A stretch of 5,210 nucleotides of DNA, taken from contig QHBQ01000305.1 in assembly GCA_003243865.1 (NCBI GenBank), positions 1-5,210 of the forward strand. Reading direction: 5' to 3'. How positions within the stretch are numbered: position 1 is the stretch's first letter; each line of letters begins with the position of its first letter. Positions 1 through 5,210 of this stretch are shown piece by piece. Source of the DNA: Candidatus Chloroheliales bacterium (lineage in GTDB: Bacteria; Chloroflexota; Chloroflexia; QHBQ01). A model generated the notes under the pieces. That model had not been told where the DNA came from. It saw only the letters and a list, made by a program, of their open reading frames with translations, and ran no database searches. The position numbers and the translations under genes are program-made.

Positions 1-1397
1 CCGCGGTCGAGGGTGACGACCTCACGCCCGCCCGTGCGCTTGACGCTGGCCCGCGCTGCCGCCTCTACCGTTTGCCGCACCGAGGCGACATCCACCTGCA
101 CCACGGTGGCGAGCCGCTGCATATACGCCGCCCGCTCCACTGCATCACCCACGCTGGCGATAAGCGGGGCCATCTGCTCGACCGCCTCGCGTTTGCCGCG
201 CGGGTTGGCCAAGTCGTGCTTGTTGGGCAGCAAGCTGAGATAGTGTTCGACCACCGGCAAGGCTTTGGCGATGATCGCCCGCCACTCATCCACGCTGCGG
301 CGAATGACGTTGTCGGGGTCTTCGCCTTTAGGTAGGGTGGCAATCTTGATGCTGGCCTGCAGCTTATACTCGTAGCCGAGCAGCCCGCGTGCGTTGTAGA
401 CTGGAATGGCGATGTGGTCCATGCTCTGGCGCAGCAACTCGGCCTCGCGCAAGGCCGCCATGTCGCCCGCAGCATCAGCGTCAAGTGCCAGAGTGATGTT
501 GGAGGTCAGCTTCTTGAGCAGGGCGATCTGCTTCTCGCCCACCGCCGTCCCCAGCCCGGCCACCACGTTGTTGACCCCGCGCTGATGCGCAATCAGCGCG
601 TCCATGTAGCCCTCGACGATGACCACCTCGCCCGCTTTGCGTATGCTATCGCGGGCTAGATCGAGGGCGAACAACACGGTGGATTTATCGAACAGGGCGG
701 TCTGGGGAGAGTTCATATACTTGGGCATCGTCTCTTTGTCCAGCGCCCGCCCGCCGAAGCCGATGATGCTGCCCTTCTGATCGCGGATGGGGAAGATGAG
801 CCGATTGCGGAAGCGATCGTACATCCCGCCGCCCTCGCGCTCGATGACCAGCCCGGCGGCGAGCAGCTCCTCATTGGTGTATTCGCGTTCGCGCAGATAA
901 TTCAGCAGCGCATCCCAGCTATCCAGCGCGTAACCCAGGCGGAACATCAGCGTGCCGTTAGCGTCTACGCCGCGTTCCTTTGCGTATGCCCGCGCCTTCT
1001 CTGCCAGCGGGGAGCGCAGCAGCAGTTCATGGAAGTAATCCGCTGCTGCCTGATTTAGTTGTCGCAGTCGCTCCTTACGCTGATCCTCCTCGCTGTTGCC
1101 AAGCTGCCTTTCAAGCTGCACGCCCGCGCGGACGGCCAACTCCTTCAGCGCCTCGCCGAAGTCCAGCCCCTGCGTCTTCATCACGAAGTTGAAGATGTCG
1201 CCGCTTTCCTTGCAGCCGAAGCAGTGGTAGCTGCCACTGCCATCGGGGAAGATGTAGAAGCTGGGGGTCTTCTCGCTGTGGAAGGGACATAGCCCTTTAT
1301 AGTTACGCCCCGACTTCTGCAACGGCACCCGCTGCTGGATCAGGTCCACGATAGGCAGCTTGCTCTTGATTTCGGCGATTGCGCTAGCGTTGTCCAT
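1..1397 (-). CDS. dnaG: DNA primase DnaG, 3' end cut off by the window
   Basis: DnaG makes the short RNA primers used by the replicative polymerase at the fork, working with the DnaB helicase. The first 465 residues are visible (bacterial DnaG is usually about 600), with no stop before the window edge. An N-terminal CHC2 zinc finger has C37, H40, C59 and C62, followed by the GDIFNFV segment. The RNA polymerase core follows, with YMNSPQT. The Toprim catalytic site has EGYMD (E262), DADAAG (D306, D308) and GEDPD (D360, D362), matching E. coli E265, D309/D311 and D345/D347. The start of the C-terminal helicase-binding region is present from about residue 380. D308 to D360 is 52 residues against 34 in E. 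coli, so about 18 extra residues (YNARGLLGYEYKL region) lie inside Toprim. The ATG at 1395-1397 is preceded by AGGG at a 7-base spacing, and the protein begins as family members do. It lies nine bases after the oxidoreductase gene, implying one transcript. Confidence 0.97.
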   Translation of the reverse strand, partial: MDNASAIAEIKSKLPIVDLIQQRVPLQKSGRNYKGLCPFHSEKTPSFYIFPDGSGSYHCFGCKESGDIFNFVMKTQGLDFGEALKELAVRAGVQLERQLGNSEEDQRKERLRQLNQAAADYFHELLLRSPLAEKARAYAKERGVDANGTLMFRLGYALDSWDALLNYLREREYTNEELLAAGLVIEREGGGMYDRFRNRLIFPIRDQKGSIIGFGGRALDKETMPKYMNSPQTALFDKSTVLFALDLARDSIRKAGEVVIVEGYMDALIAHQRGVNNVVAGLGTAVGEKQIALLKKLTSNITLALDADAAGDMAALREAELLRQSMDHIAIPVYNARGLLGYEYKLQASIKIATLPKGEDPDNVIRRSVDEWRAIIAKALPVVEHYLSLLPNKHDLANPRGKREAVEQMAPLIASVGDAVERAAYMQRLATVVQVDVASVRQTVEAAARASVKRTGGREVVTLDR

Positions 1398-1404
1398 AAT
1401 GATA

Positions 1405-1408
1405 CCCT
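1405..1408 (-). promoter_or_regulatory. Ribosome binding site of dnaG, inside the preceding gene's stop
   Basis: The minus strand reads TAGGGTATCATT and then ATG. AGGG is a short Shine-Dalgarno core seven bases before the dnaG start, and its first three bases (AGG) overlap the last two bases of the TAG stop of the upstream oxidoreductase gene plus the next base. This layout fits translational coupling, in which ribosomes ending on the upstream gene restart on dnaG. The core is weak, so coupling may matter for dnaG output; that part is inference. Confidence 0.6.
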
Positions 1409-2291
1409 ATTCTACGCGCAGCGAGGGAATTGTCTCGCTGGCAATGCACTCGAAGTCGGGAAGCTGGTTATCAGTTGCCGGATAATAGATGATGAACTCG
1501 CTGATGCCAATCTCATGGTAGCGACTGATCGTGTCGGTGAACACCTCGGGCGAGTCCATTTTGGCGAAAGTGTTGAGCAATAGCAGCGAACGCCTGATGG
1601 TTTGCCGGTCGCGGCCAATCTCGGCGCAGTAACGGTCGAATAGCTCGTTGCGCTGGCGGGTTTCGGTAATTGCTTCATCCAGCGACAGGCCGCGACTAGG
1701 GTAGAAGTTCCAGGTGTCGGCGTACTGCGCAGCAATTCTGATCGTCTTTGGGCCAAGAGCCGCGAGAGTAAGTGGCGGGCGAGGCTGCTGCACTGGCGCG
1801 GGATTCATCGTCACTTCGTTCACCTTGTAGTAATCACCTTGGTACGTGGTCACTGGATTGCGGAGCATCTGGTCAACTATCTCCACCACCTCACGGAAGC
1901 GAGCCACCCGTTCAGCAGGCGGATAATCATTGATGCCGGTCATCGGGTAGCTGGGGTCGTGACCGGAAGCGCCAGTACCCAGGCCAAGCTCCAATCGCCC
2001 GCCGGAGATATGGTCAACGGTAAGCGCCTGCCGGGCCAGAAAGGCAGGGTTGCGGAAGACTGCCGATGTAATCAGTGTGCCGATGCGTACCCGTGTCGTC
2101 TGCGTCGCCATCGCCGCCAGCAGGGTCCAGCCCTCGAACCAGGTTTGAGTCGGCTGGTAGGGATTGACGAAGTGATCGCAGTCCCACAGGCTATCGAAGC
2201 CAAGCGCCTCGACCTGCTGCCAACGCTGAGCCTGCGCGGCATAATCGGTATTGGGTAGAACCAGCACGCCAAAGCGTAGGGGTTGGGTCAC
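1407..2291 (-). CDS. LLM-class (luciferase-like) flavin/F420-dependent oxidoreductase
   Basis: This is a cytoplasmic TIM-barrel oxidoreductase of the bacterial luciferase-like family (LLM class, Pfam PF00296). Members use FMN or coenzyme F420 to oxidise or reduce small molecules; substrate and cofactor cannot be read here. Length is 294 residues, normal for a single-domain member. Visible family features are a first strand with RFGVLVLP (6-13), the block EALGFDSLWDCDH (28-40), TTRVRIGTLIT (65-75), the segment RNPAFLARQALTVDHISGGR (80-99) followed by LELGLGTGASG (100-110), and ALGPKTIRIAAQYADTWN (178-195). No signal peptide or membrane helix is seen. The start is GTG at 2289-2291: it has a good AGGA ribosome site six bases away, the protein begins right at the first barrel strand, and an in-frame stop lies 21 bases upstream. 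It is 176 bases from the gene before it and nine bases from dnaG. No functional link to the primase is evident. Confidence 0.93.
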   Translation of the reverse strand: MTQPLRFGVLVLPNTDYAAQAQRWQQVEALGFDSLWDCDHFVNPYQPTQTWFEGWTLLAAMATQTTRVRIGTLITSAVFRNPAFLARQALTVDHISGGRLELGLGTGASGHDPSYPMTGINDYPPAERVARFREVVEIVDQMLRNPVTTYQGDYYKVNEVTMNPAPVQQPRPPLTLAALGPKTIRIAAQYADTWNFYPSRGLSLDEAITETRQRNELFDRYCAEIGRDRQTIRRSLLLLNTFAKMDSPEVFTDTISRYHEIGISEFIIYYPATDNQLPDFECIASETIPSLRVE

Positions 2292-2296
2292 ATTCG

Positions 2297-2304
2297 TTCC
2301 TTTT
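2297..2304 (-). promoter_or_regulatory. Ribosome binding site that fixes the GTG start of the LLM oxidoreductase
   Basis: The minus strand reads AAAAGGAACGAAT before GTG. The AGGA core (2298-2301) is six bases from the GTG. An ATG overlaps this GTG one frame out, but it runs straight into TGA, so GTG is the only sensible start. Confidence 0.7.
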
Positions 2305-2317
2305 AGCCTTCCCTATT

Positions 2318-2338
2318 GGGCGTATCATGCGCCCCTAC
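2318..2338. repeat. Short palindromic repeat, copy 1 (GGGCG...CGCCCCTAC)
   Basis: GGGCG (2318-2322) can pair with CGCCC (2330-2334) around a short AT-rich loop. A T-G wobble and an A-T pair can extend the stem, leaving a three-base loop. The unpaired tail CTAC follows. Copy 2 lies 64 bases further on in the same orientation and shares GGGCG plus the nine-base CGCCCCTAC end. On the minus strand this hairpin would lie in the leader of the oxidoreductase mRNA, about 26 bases before its start codon. Neither copy has a U-run, so it is not a standard terminator. It resembles small dispersed intergenic repeats that I know from Chloroflexota and cyanobacteria; family membership is inference. Confidence 0.6.
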
Positions 2339-2381
2339 AGCAGTGTTGATAGTTACGATTAGCGTTGATGCCGCTTCACCT

Positions 2382-2404
2382 GGGCGAGTGCAACCCGCCC
2401 CTAC
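2382..2404. repeat. Short palindromic repeat, copy 2 (GGGCG...CGCCCCTAC)
   Basis: GGGCG (2382-2386) pairs with CGCCC (2396-2400). The stem continues past one A-C mismatch through GT/AC to a GCA loop, giving a near-perfect 19-base palindrome followed by CTAC. It has the same orientation and the same outer arms and tail as copy 1, but a different centre. Conserved arms with variable centres are what one expects of a dispersed repeat family rather than of a recent local duplication. Confidence 0.6.
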
Positions 2405-2407
2405 GTC

Positions 2408-2457
2408 CGTTTATCCGTTGGCCCAATTCGTTTATCCGCTTTTACGAATCCGTTGGC
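2408..2457. repeat. Interleaved short direct repeats (CGTTTATCCG and ATCCGTTGGC)
   Basis: CGTTTATCCG occurs at 2408-2417 and 2429-2438, 21 bases apart. ATCCGTTGGC occurs at 2413-2422 and 2448-2457, 35 bases apart. The first copies of the two units overlap. This fills most of the space between the palindromic repeat and the stop of the unrecognised gene (2468). No terminator hairpin with a U-run is seen after that stop. The 21-base spacing is two helical turns, so a protein-binding site is possible, but a decayed repeat array is equally likely. Confidence 0.55.
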
Positions 2458-2467
2458 TGGCCTCTTC

Positions 2468-3229
2468 TTAGCCGCTCTCCTCGTCAACTGCTTTTGGCTT
2501 AGTACGCTCAGAGATTGCCGTGCTCTCCCTAATCAGCTTGTACATCTCTGGTGTAAGGAAGACAGCGCCGCCCTGGGCACCGTCATCGTACATATAGATC
2601 CGTTCGTCTGAGCCAGCAGTTTCCAGCAATCCGTTTATCATCGCAAAGGAGCGGTAGGTAGTAAGCGCCCAGATTCCCCCTGGCACTCTTGACCTCCTCA
2701 AATTCTCCGACCTTAGTTCACGTGCCGAATACATAACGTATTCAGTGCCATTGACCCAAGTTGTGTAGCCATTCTCGCCACATTCCTCTTCTACTGACGA
2801 GATCTCCACACCCTGCGCTTCAAGAAACGGCCTAATAATGGTCAAAAACTTCTCCATGCCACATTCAGCAAGATCTTCGGCATCAGCGTCATAAGCACGC
2901 TTCACTAGTGTCGCTATGTTTTCCTCATCGGTGTATTTATAAACGGTATCACCATAGATGTAGCCGCTTTCGGTTGCCTGAGCTTTAGCCTCGGCTACCA
3001 ATTCTGTCTCCATGTACTTGTAATAACCGAGCTGCTCAAGCTGGTCTAGGAGCTTACCAATAACATCCATTACCACTTGCCCCTTATGCGGGCCTATTAT
3101 CTGGGCGCTGCTCCAGCTGGGTTGCGAGTAGGTGGCCTCTGTCGCTGGGTTCGTTAGCACCCTTTTGATGTACCGTGCCAGCACACTCGCTACCCTGTTG
3201 AGCGGATTGAAGTCGGATGCCTTGCCCAT
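2468..3229 (-). CDS. Unrecognised 253-residue acidic soluble protein
   Basis: I do not recognise this protein. It has no signal peptide or membrane helix and no nucleotide-binding or metal motif; its cysteines are C123 and C150. The N-terminal 100 residues look helical (DVIGKLLDQLEQLGYY) and then acidic and tyrosine-rich (YIYGDTVYKYTDEEN). The middle alternates a helix (EKFLTIIRPFLEAQGVEI) with a likely beta hairpin (GYTTWVNGTEYVMYS). Residues 187-234 form the most family-like block: WALTTYRSF, then INGLLETAGSDERIYMYDDG and AVFLTPEMYKLI. The tail is charged and probably disordered. The ATG at 3227-3229 was chosen because AGAGGA lies nine bases upstream. A GTG at 3304 would add 25 residues encoded by intergenic repeat sequence. 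GC is visibly lower than around it: lines starting at 2881 and 2941 count 43% and 52%, against 65% for the ppdK line at 4381, which fits acquisition by transfer. An immunity-type or other small accessory role is only a guess. Confidence 0.8.
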   Translation of the reverse strand: MGKASDFNPLNRVASVLARYIKRVLTNPATEATYSQPSWSSAQIIGPHKGQVVMDVIGKLLDQLEQLGYYKYMETELVAEAKAQATESGYIYGDTVYKYTDEENIATLVKRAYDADAEDLAECGMEKFLTIIRPFLEAQGVEISSVEEECGENGYTTWVNGTEYVMYSARELRSENLRRSRVPGGIWALTTYRSFAMINGLLETAGSDERIYMYDDGAQGGAVFLTPEMYKLIRESTAISERTKPKAVDEESG

Positions 3230-3238
3230 TGCTAGATA

Positions 3239-3244
3239 TCCTCT
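3239..3244 (-). promoter_or_regulatory. Ribosome binding site deciding the start of the unrecognised gene
   Basis: AGAGGA on the minus strand lies nine bases before the ATG at 3227-3229. It favours this ATG over the GTG at 3304, which sits in C-rich repeat sequence. Confidence 0.6.
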
Positions 3245-3249
3245 TCCAA

Positions 3250-3270
3250 CCTTCTCACTTCGGGGAGAGG
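3250..3270. repeat. Imperfect CTTCTC...GAGAGG hairpin, decayed intergenic repeat
   Basis: CCTTCTC (3250-3256) pairs with GAGAGG (3265-3270) with one bulged T, around the loop ACTTCGGG. A single ancestral arm such as CTCCCC opposite GGGGAG around TTC would explain the loop as a mutated stem, so this looks like a worn copy of a C-rich/G-rich intergenic repeat. It lies in the leader of the unrecognised gene, just upstream of its ribosome site. No U-run follows on either strand. Confidence 0.45.
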
Positions 3271-3303
3271 GGATGCGTTTGGCACATTGCTGCGCTTCAC
3301 GCA

Positions 3304-3322
3304 CCCACCCCCAGCCCCTCCC
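3304..3322 (-). other. Canonical G-quadruplex motif in the ppdK 3' flank
   Basis: The minus strand reads GGGAGGGGCTGGGGGTGGG. These are four runs of at least three G with loops of one, two and one bases, a textbook pattern for a stable parallel quadruplex. It begins 21 bases after the ppdK stop on the coding strand, so it would be present in the RNA as well. Whether it folds in the cell is not shown by the sequence. Confidence 0.6.
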
Positions 3323-3333
3323 GGTGGGAGGGG
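3315..3333. terminator. Eight-base-pair GC hairpin after ppdK, doubtful terminator
   Basis: CCCCTCCC (3315-3322) and GGGAGGGG (3326-3333) form a perfect 8-bp stem around a GGT loop. It ends 10 bases downstream of the ppdK stop. The T-run (TTTT, 3336-3339) follows the stem only on the plus strand, where there is no gene to end. On the ppdK strand the hairpin is preceded by AAAA and followed by G-rich sequence, so it is not a classical intrinsic terminator for ppdK, though it may pause polymerase or protect the 3' end. It may equally be one more intergenic repeat. Confidence 0.3.
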
Positions 3334-3343
3334 GGTTTTGCTA

Positions 3344-5210
3344 CTACTTGTCGCGCTCTACGCTAGCCAGCACCGCCTGGGCAGCGGCGAGGCGGGCGAT
3401 GGGGACGCGGAAGGGGCTGCAACTGACGTAGTTGAGGCCGACCGAGTTGCAGAACTCGATGCTGTCCGGATCGCCGCCGTGTTCGCCGCAGATGCCCACC
3501 TTCAGGTCGGGGCGGGCGGCGCGGCCAGCTTCTACCGCCATCTTGACTAGCTGACCCACGCCCTTGCGGTCAAGGGTCTGGAACGGGTTAACCGGCAGTA
3601 CGCCGCGCTCGACGTACTGCAAGAGGAACTTGCCCTCGGCGTCGTCGCGGCTGTAGCCGAAGGTCATCTGGGTCAGGTCGTTGGTGCCGAAGCTGAAGAA
3701 CTGGGCATACTCCGCGATCTCGCCCGCAACCAGCGCGGCGCGGGGGATCTCGATCATAGTGCCAAACTTATAGCTCACCTCGATGTTTTCATCCTTCAGC
3801 GTCTGCTCGATGATAGGGGTAAGCTGGTCGCGGACGATCTGAAGCTCCTTGGCGGTGCCAACGAGGGGAATCATGATTTCGGGACGAACATCTACCCCTT
3901 CGCGCTGGAGTTGGGCCGCCGCCTGCATCATGGCGCGGGTCTGCATCTCGTAGATAGCCGGGTAGAGGATGTCGAGGCGGCAACCGCGCAGGCCGAGCAT
4001 CGGATTCTGCTCCTTCAGCCCTTCGACCACCTTGAGCAGCCGCCCGGCCTCTTCCAGCTTCTTGGGGTCGTTGCCGCGCACCCGCAACTCGGTCACTTCA
4101 ACCAGCAATTCATCGTAGCTGGGCAGGAACTCGTGCAGCGGGGGGTCAAGCAGGCGAATGACAACCGGCTTGCCCGCCATCGCCTTGAGGATGCCGTAGA
4201 AATCGCCGCGCTGGAACTCCTGGAGCTTGCCTAGCGCATCGTAGTACAACTTGTGTTCCGCAGAGGCGTCAATCTCAGCCTGCAGCTCGTCAAGCCTGCG
4301 CTGGGCGGCGGCGCGCTTGTTATCGTCGGCCTTGTCCAGTTCCGCCTGAGCGCGGGTTAGCTTGTTGTCCAACGCGGTAGCGGGGGCGGCGGCCAGGATC
4401 ATCTGGCGAACGATGGGGAGGCGCTCTTCCTCAAAGAACATATGTTCGGTGCGGCAGAGGCCGATGCCTTCGGCGCCAAACTTGACCGCCCGCTCGGCAT
4501 CGCGCGGGTAGTCGGCGTTGGCCCATACGCCCAGCTTGCGGGCCTGGTCGGCCCAGCGCAGCAGTTGGCCCAGTTCGCTTTGCTCATCGAACTGCGCGTC
4601 AATCACCGCGATGTTGCCCTTGAACACCTCGCCGGTGGTGCCGTCAATGGTGATTTGCTCACCATCGTGGACCGTGACGCCATTGACGGTGAAGCGGCGT
4701 TGCTCTGGGTCAACTTTGATCTCCTCCGCGCCCGCCACGCAGGGCTTGCCCATGCCGCGCGCCACTACCGCTGCGTGGCTGGTTGCGCCGCCGCGGGCGG
4801 TCAGCACCCCTTGTGCGCCGATCATGCCATGCACATCGTCGGGGTTGGTTTCGGGACGCACCAGGATGACCTTCTCGCCGAGCGCGCCGCGTTCCGCTGC
4901 ACTGTCGGCATCGAAGACGGCGACGCCGCTGGCCGCGCCAGGGGAGGCGTTCAGCCCTTTGGTCAGGAACTGGCCGTTCTGGTGAGCCTTCGCCACCTCG
5001 CGCGGATCGAGGCGGGGGAGCAGCAGTTGATAGACCTGGTTTGGCTCGACCCGCTGCAAGGCCTCTTCCTTCGTGATCAGTCCCTCGTTCGCCATGTCCA
5101 CCGCGATTTTGACCGCGGCCACGCCGGTTCGCTTGGCGCTGCGGGTTTGCAGCATATACAGCTTGCCGCGCTCGACGGTGAACTCAAGGTCCTGGGCATC
5201 GCGGTAGTGC
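3344..5210 (-). CDS. ppdK: Pyruvate, phosphate dikinase, 5' end cut off by the window
   Basis: PPDK interconverts pyruvate, ATP and phosphate with phosphoenolpyruvate, AMP and pyrophosphate, in glycolysis or gluconeogenesis. The 622 codons visible are 621 residues plus the stop. The frame stays open to the window edge, where HYRDAQDLEFTVERGKLY precedes the first ATG (5155), so that ATG is not the start. About 310 residues are missing, namely the ATP-grasp domain. Present are the swivelling phosphohistidine domain, GGATSHAAVVARGMG with catalytic His (codon 4775-4777), and the C-terminal PEP/pyruvate TIM barrel: GLCRTEHMFF (Arg matching R561 of the Clostridium symbiosum enzyme), VIRLLDPPLHEFLP (R617), MIEIPRAAL (E745), FGTNDLTQ (N768) and GICGEHGG with catalytic Cys (codon 3488-3490; C831). 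All are intact, so the visible part looks active. R561-R617 spacing is 99 residues instead of 56, because of a charged helical insertion. It ends in tandem TAG stops (3341-3346). The PEP synthase family is excluded by the HYRDAQDLEFT linker and overall match to PPDK. Confidence 0.97.
   Translation of the reverse strand, partial: HYRDAQDLEFTVERGKLYMLQTRSAKRTGVAAVKIAVDMANEGLITKEEALQRVEPNQVYQLLLPRLDPREVAKAHQNGQFLTKGLNASPGAASGVAVFDADSAAERGALGEKVILVRPETNPDDVHGMIGAQGVLTARGGATSHAAVVARGMGKPCVAGAEEIKVDPEQRRFTVNGVTVHDGEQITIDGTTGEVFKGNIAVIDAQFDEQSELGQLLRWADQARKLGVWANADYPRDAERAVKFGAEGIGLCRTEHMFFEEERLPIVRQMILAAAPATALDNKLTRAQAELDKADDNKRAAAQRRLDELQAEIDASAEHKLYYDALGKLQEFQRGDFYGILKAMAGKPVVIRLLDPPLHEFLPSYDELLVEVTELRVRGNDPKKLEEAGRLLKVVEGLKEQNPMLGLRGCRLDILYPAIYEMQTRAMMQAAAQLQREGVDVRPEIMIPLVGTAKELQIVRDQLTPIIEQTLKDENIEVSYKFGTMIEIPRAALVAGEIAEYAQFFSFGTNDLTQMTFGYSRDDAEGKFLLQYVERGVLPVNPFQTLDRKGVGQLVKMAVEAGRAARPDLKVGICGEHGGDPDSIEFCNSVGLNYVSCSPFRVPIARLAAAQAVLASVERDK

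Noticed and set aside
1839..2258. Long plus-strand open frame opposite the oxidoreductase gene, and similar frames opposite dnaG and ppdK
   Set aside because: They lie entirely within conserved genes on the other strand, have low-complexity Arg/Ala/Pro-rich translations, and show no family features; they are by-products of high GC.
2288..2293. ATG immediately followed by TGA overlapping the GTG start, as a start-stop regulatory element
   Set aside because: It depends on a chance overlap of a few bases with the GTG codon, and the ribosome site is equally explained by GTG initiation alone.
2318..2457. A CRISPR array
   Set aside because: The repeats are short, differ in centre, have only two copies each and lack regular unique spacers; no cas gene is present.
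2292..2467. A sigma-70 promoter for the oxidoreductase-dnaG pair
   Set aside because: On the minus strand I find no acceptable pair of -35 and -10 hexamers at 16-18 base spacing, so I did not annotate one, although a promoter here is plausible.
3230..3304. A 25-residue N-terminal extension of the unrecognised protein from a GTG at 3302-3304
   Set aside because: The extension is encoded by hairpin and C-rich repeat sequence and has no ribosome site, whereas the ATG at 3227-3229 has AGAGGA nine bases upstream.
5153..5155. ATG (MLQTR) as the start of the dikinase
   Set aside because: The frame continues to the window edge and the upstream residues (HYRDAQDLEFTVERGKLY) are conserved PPDK sequence, so this Met is internal and the gene is cut by the window.

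Overview
The window holds four protein genes, all on the minus strand. Read in the direction of transcription they are: ppdK (pyruvate, phosphate dikinase, N-terminus outside the window), an unrecognised 253-residue protein, an LLM-class (luciferase-like) oxidoreductase, and dnaG (DNA primase, C-terminus outside the window). About 94% of the window is coding. I see no tRNA, rRNA, CRISPR array, transposase or phage gene.

The organism is a bacterium with GC-rich housekeeping genes. Three things suggest Chloroflexota (inference, about 65% sure): the DnaG Toprim region carries extra sequence that I associate with Chloroflexota-type primases; the spacers hold short GC palindromes ending in CGCCCCTAC and C-rich/G-rich hairpins of the kind scattered through those genomes; and ppdK lies near dnaG. 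The same neighbourhood (glycyl-tRNA synthetase, PPDK or its regulator, dnaG, primary sigma factor) is known in Firmicutes, so synteny alone does not decide the phylum.

Layout. Positions 3344-5210 hold the C-terminal two thirds of PPDK, with all the phosphotransfer and pyruvate-site residues I checked present, plus a charged helical insertion. Positions 3230-3343 are a spacer with two hairpins and a strong G-quadruplex motif. Positions 2468-3229 hold the unrecognised gene, visibly poorer in GC than its neighbours. Positions 2292-2467 are a spacer made almost entirely of short repeats. Positions 1407-2291 hold the oxidoreductase. Only nine bases separate it from dnaG (1-1397), so these two are almost certainly co-transcribed.

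Functionally, PPDK links pyruvate and phosphoenolpyruvate, and DnaG primes DNA replication. The middle two genes have no obvious link to either and look like accessory genes that settled between two members of an old housekeeping neighbourhood. I found no convincing new system. The most useful leads are the unrecognised gene in its repeat-flanked setting, the overlapping G-quadruplex and hairpin downstream of ppdK, and the insertion in PPDK.
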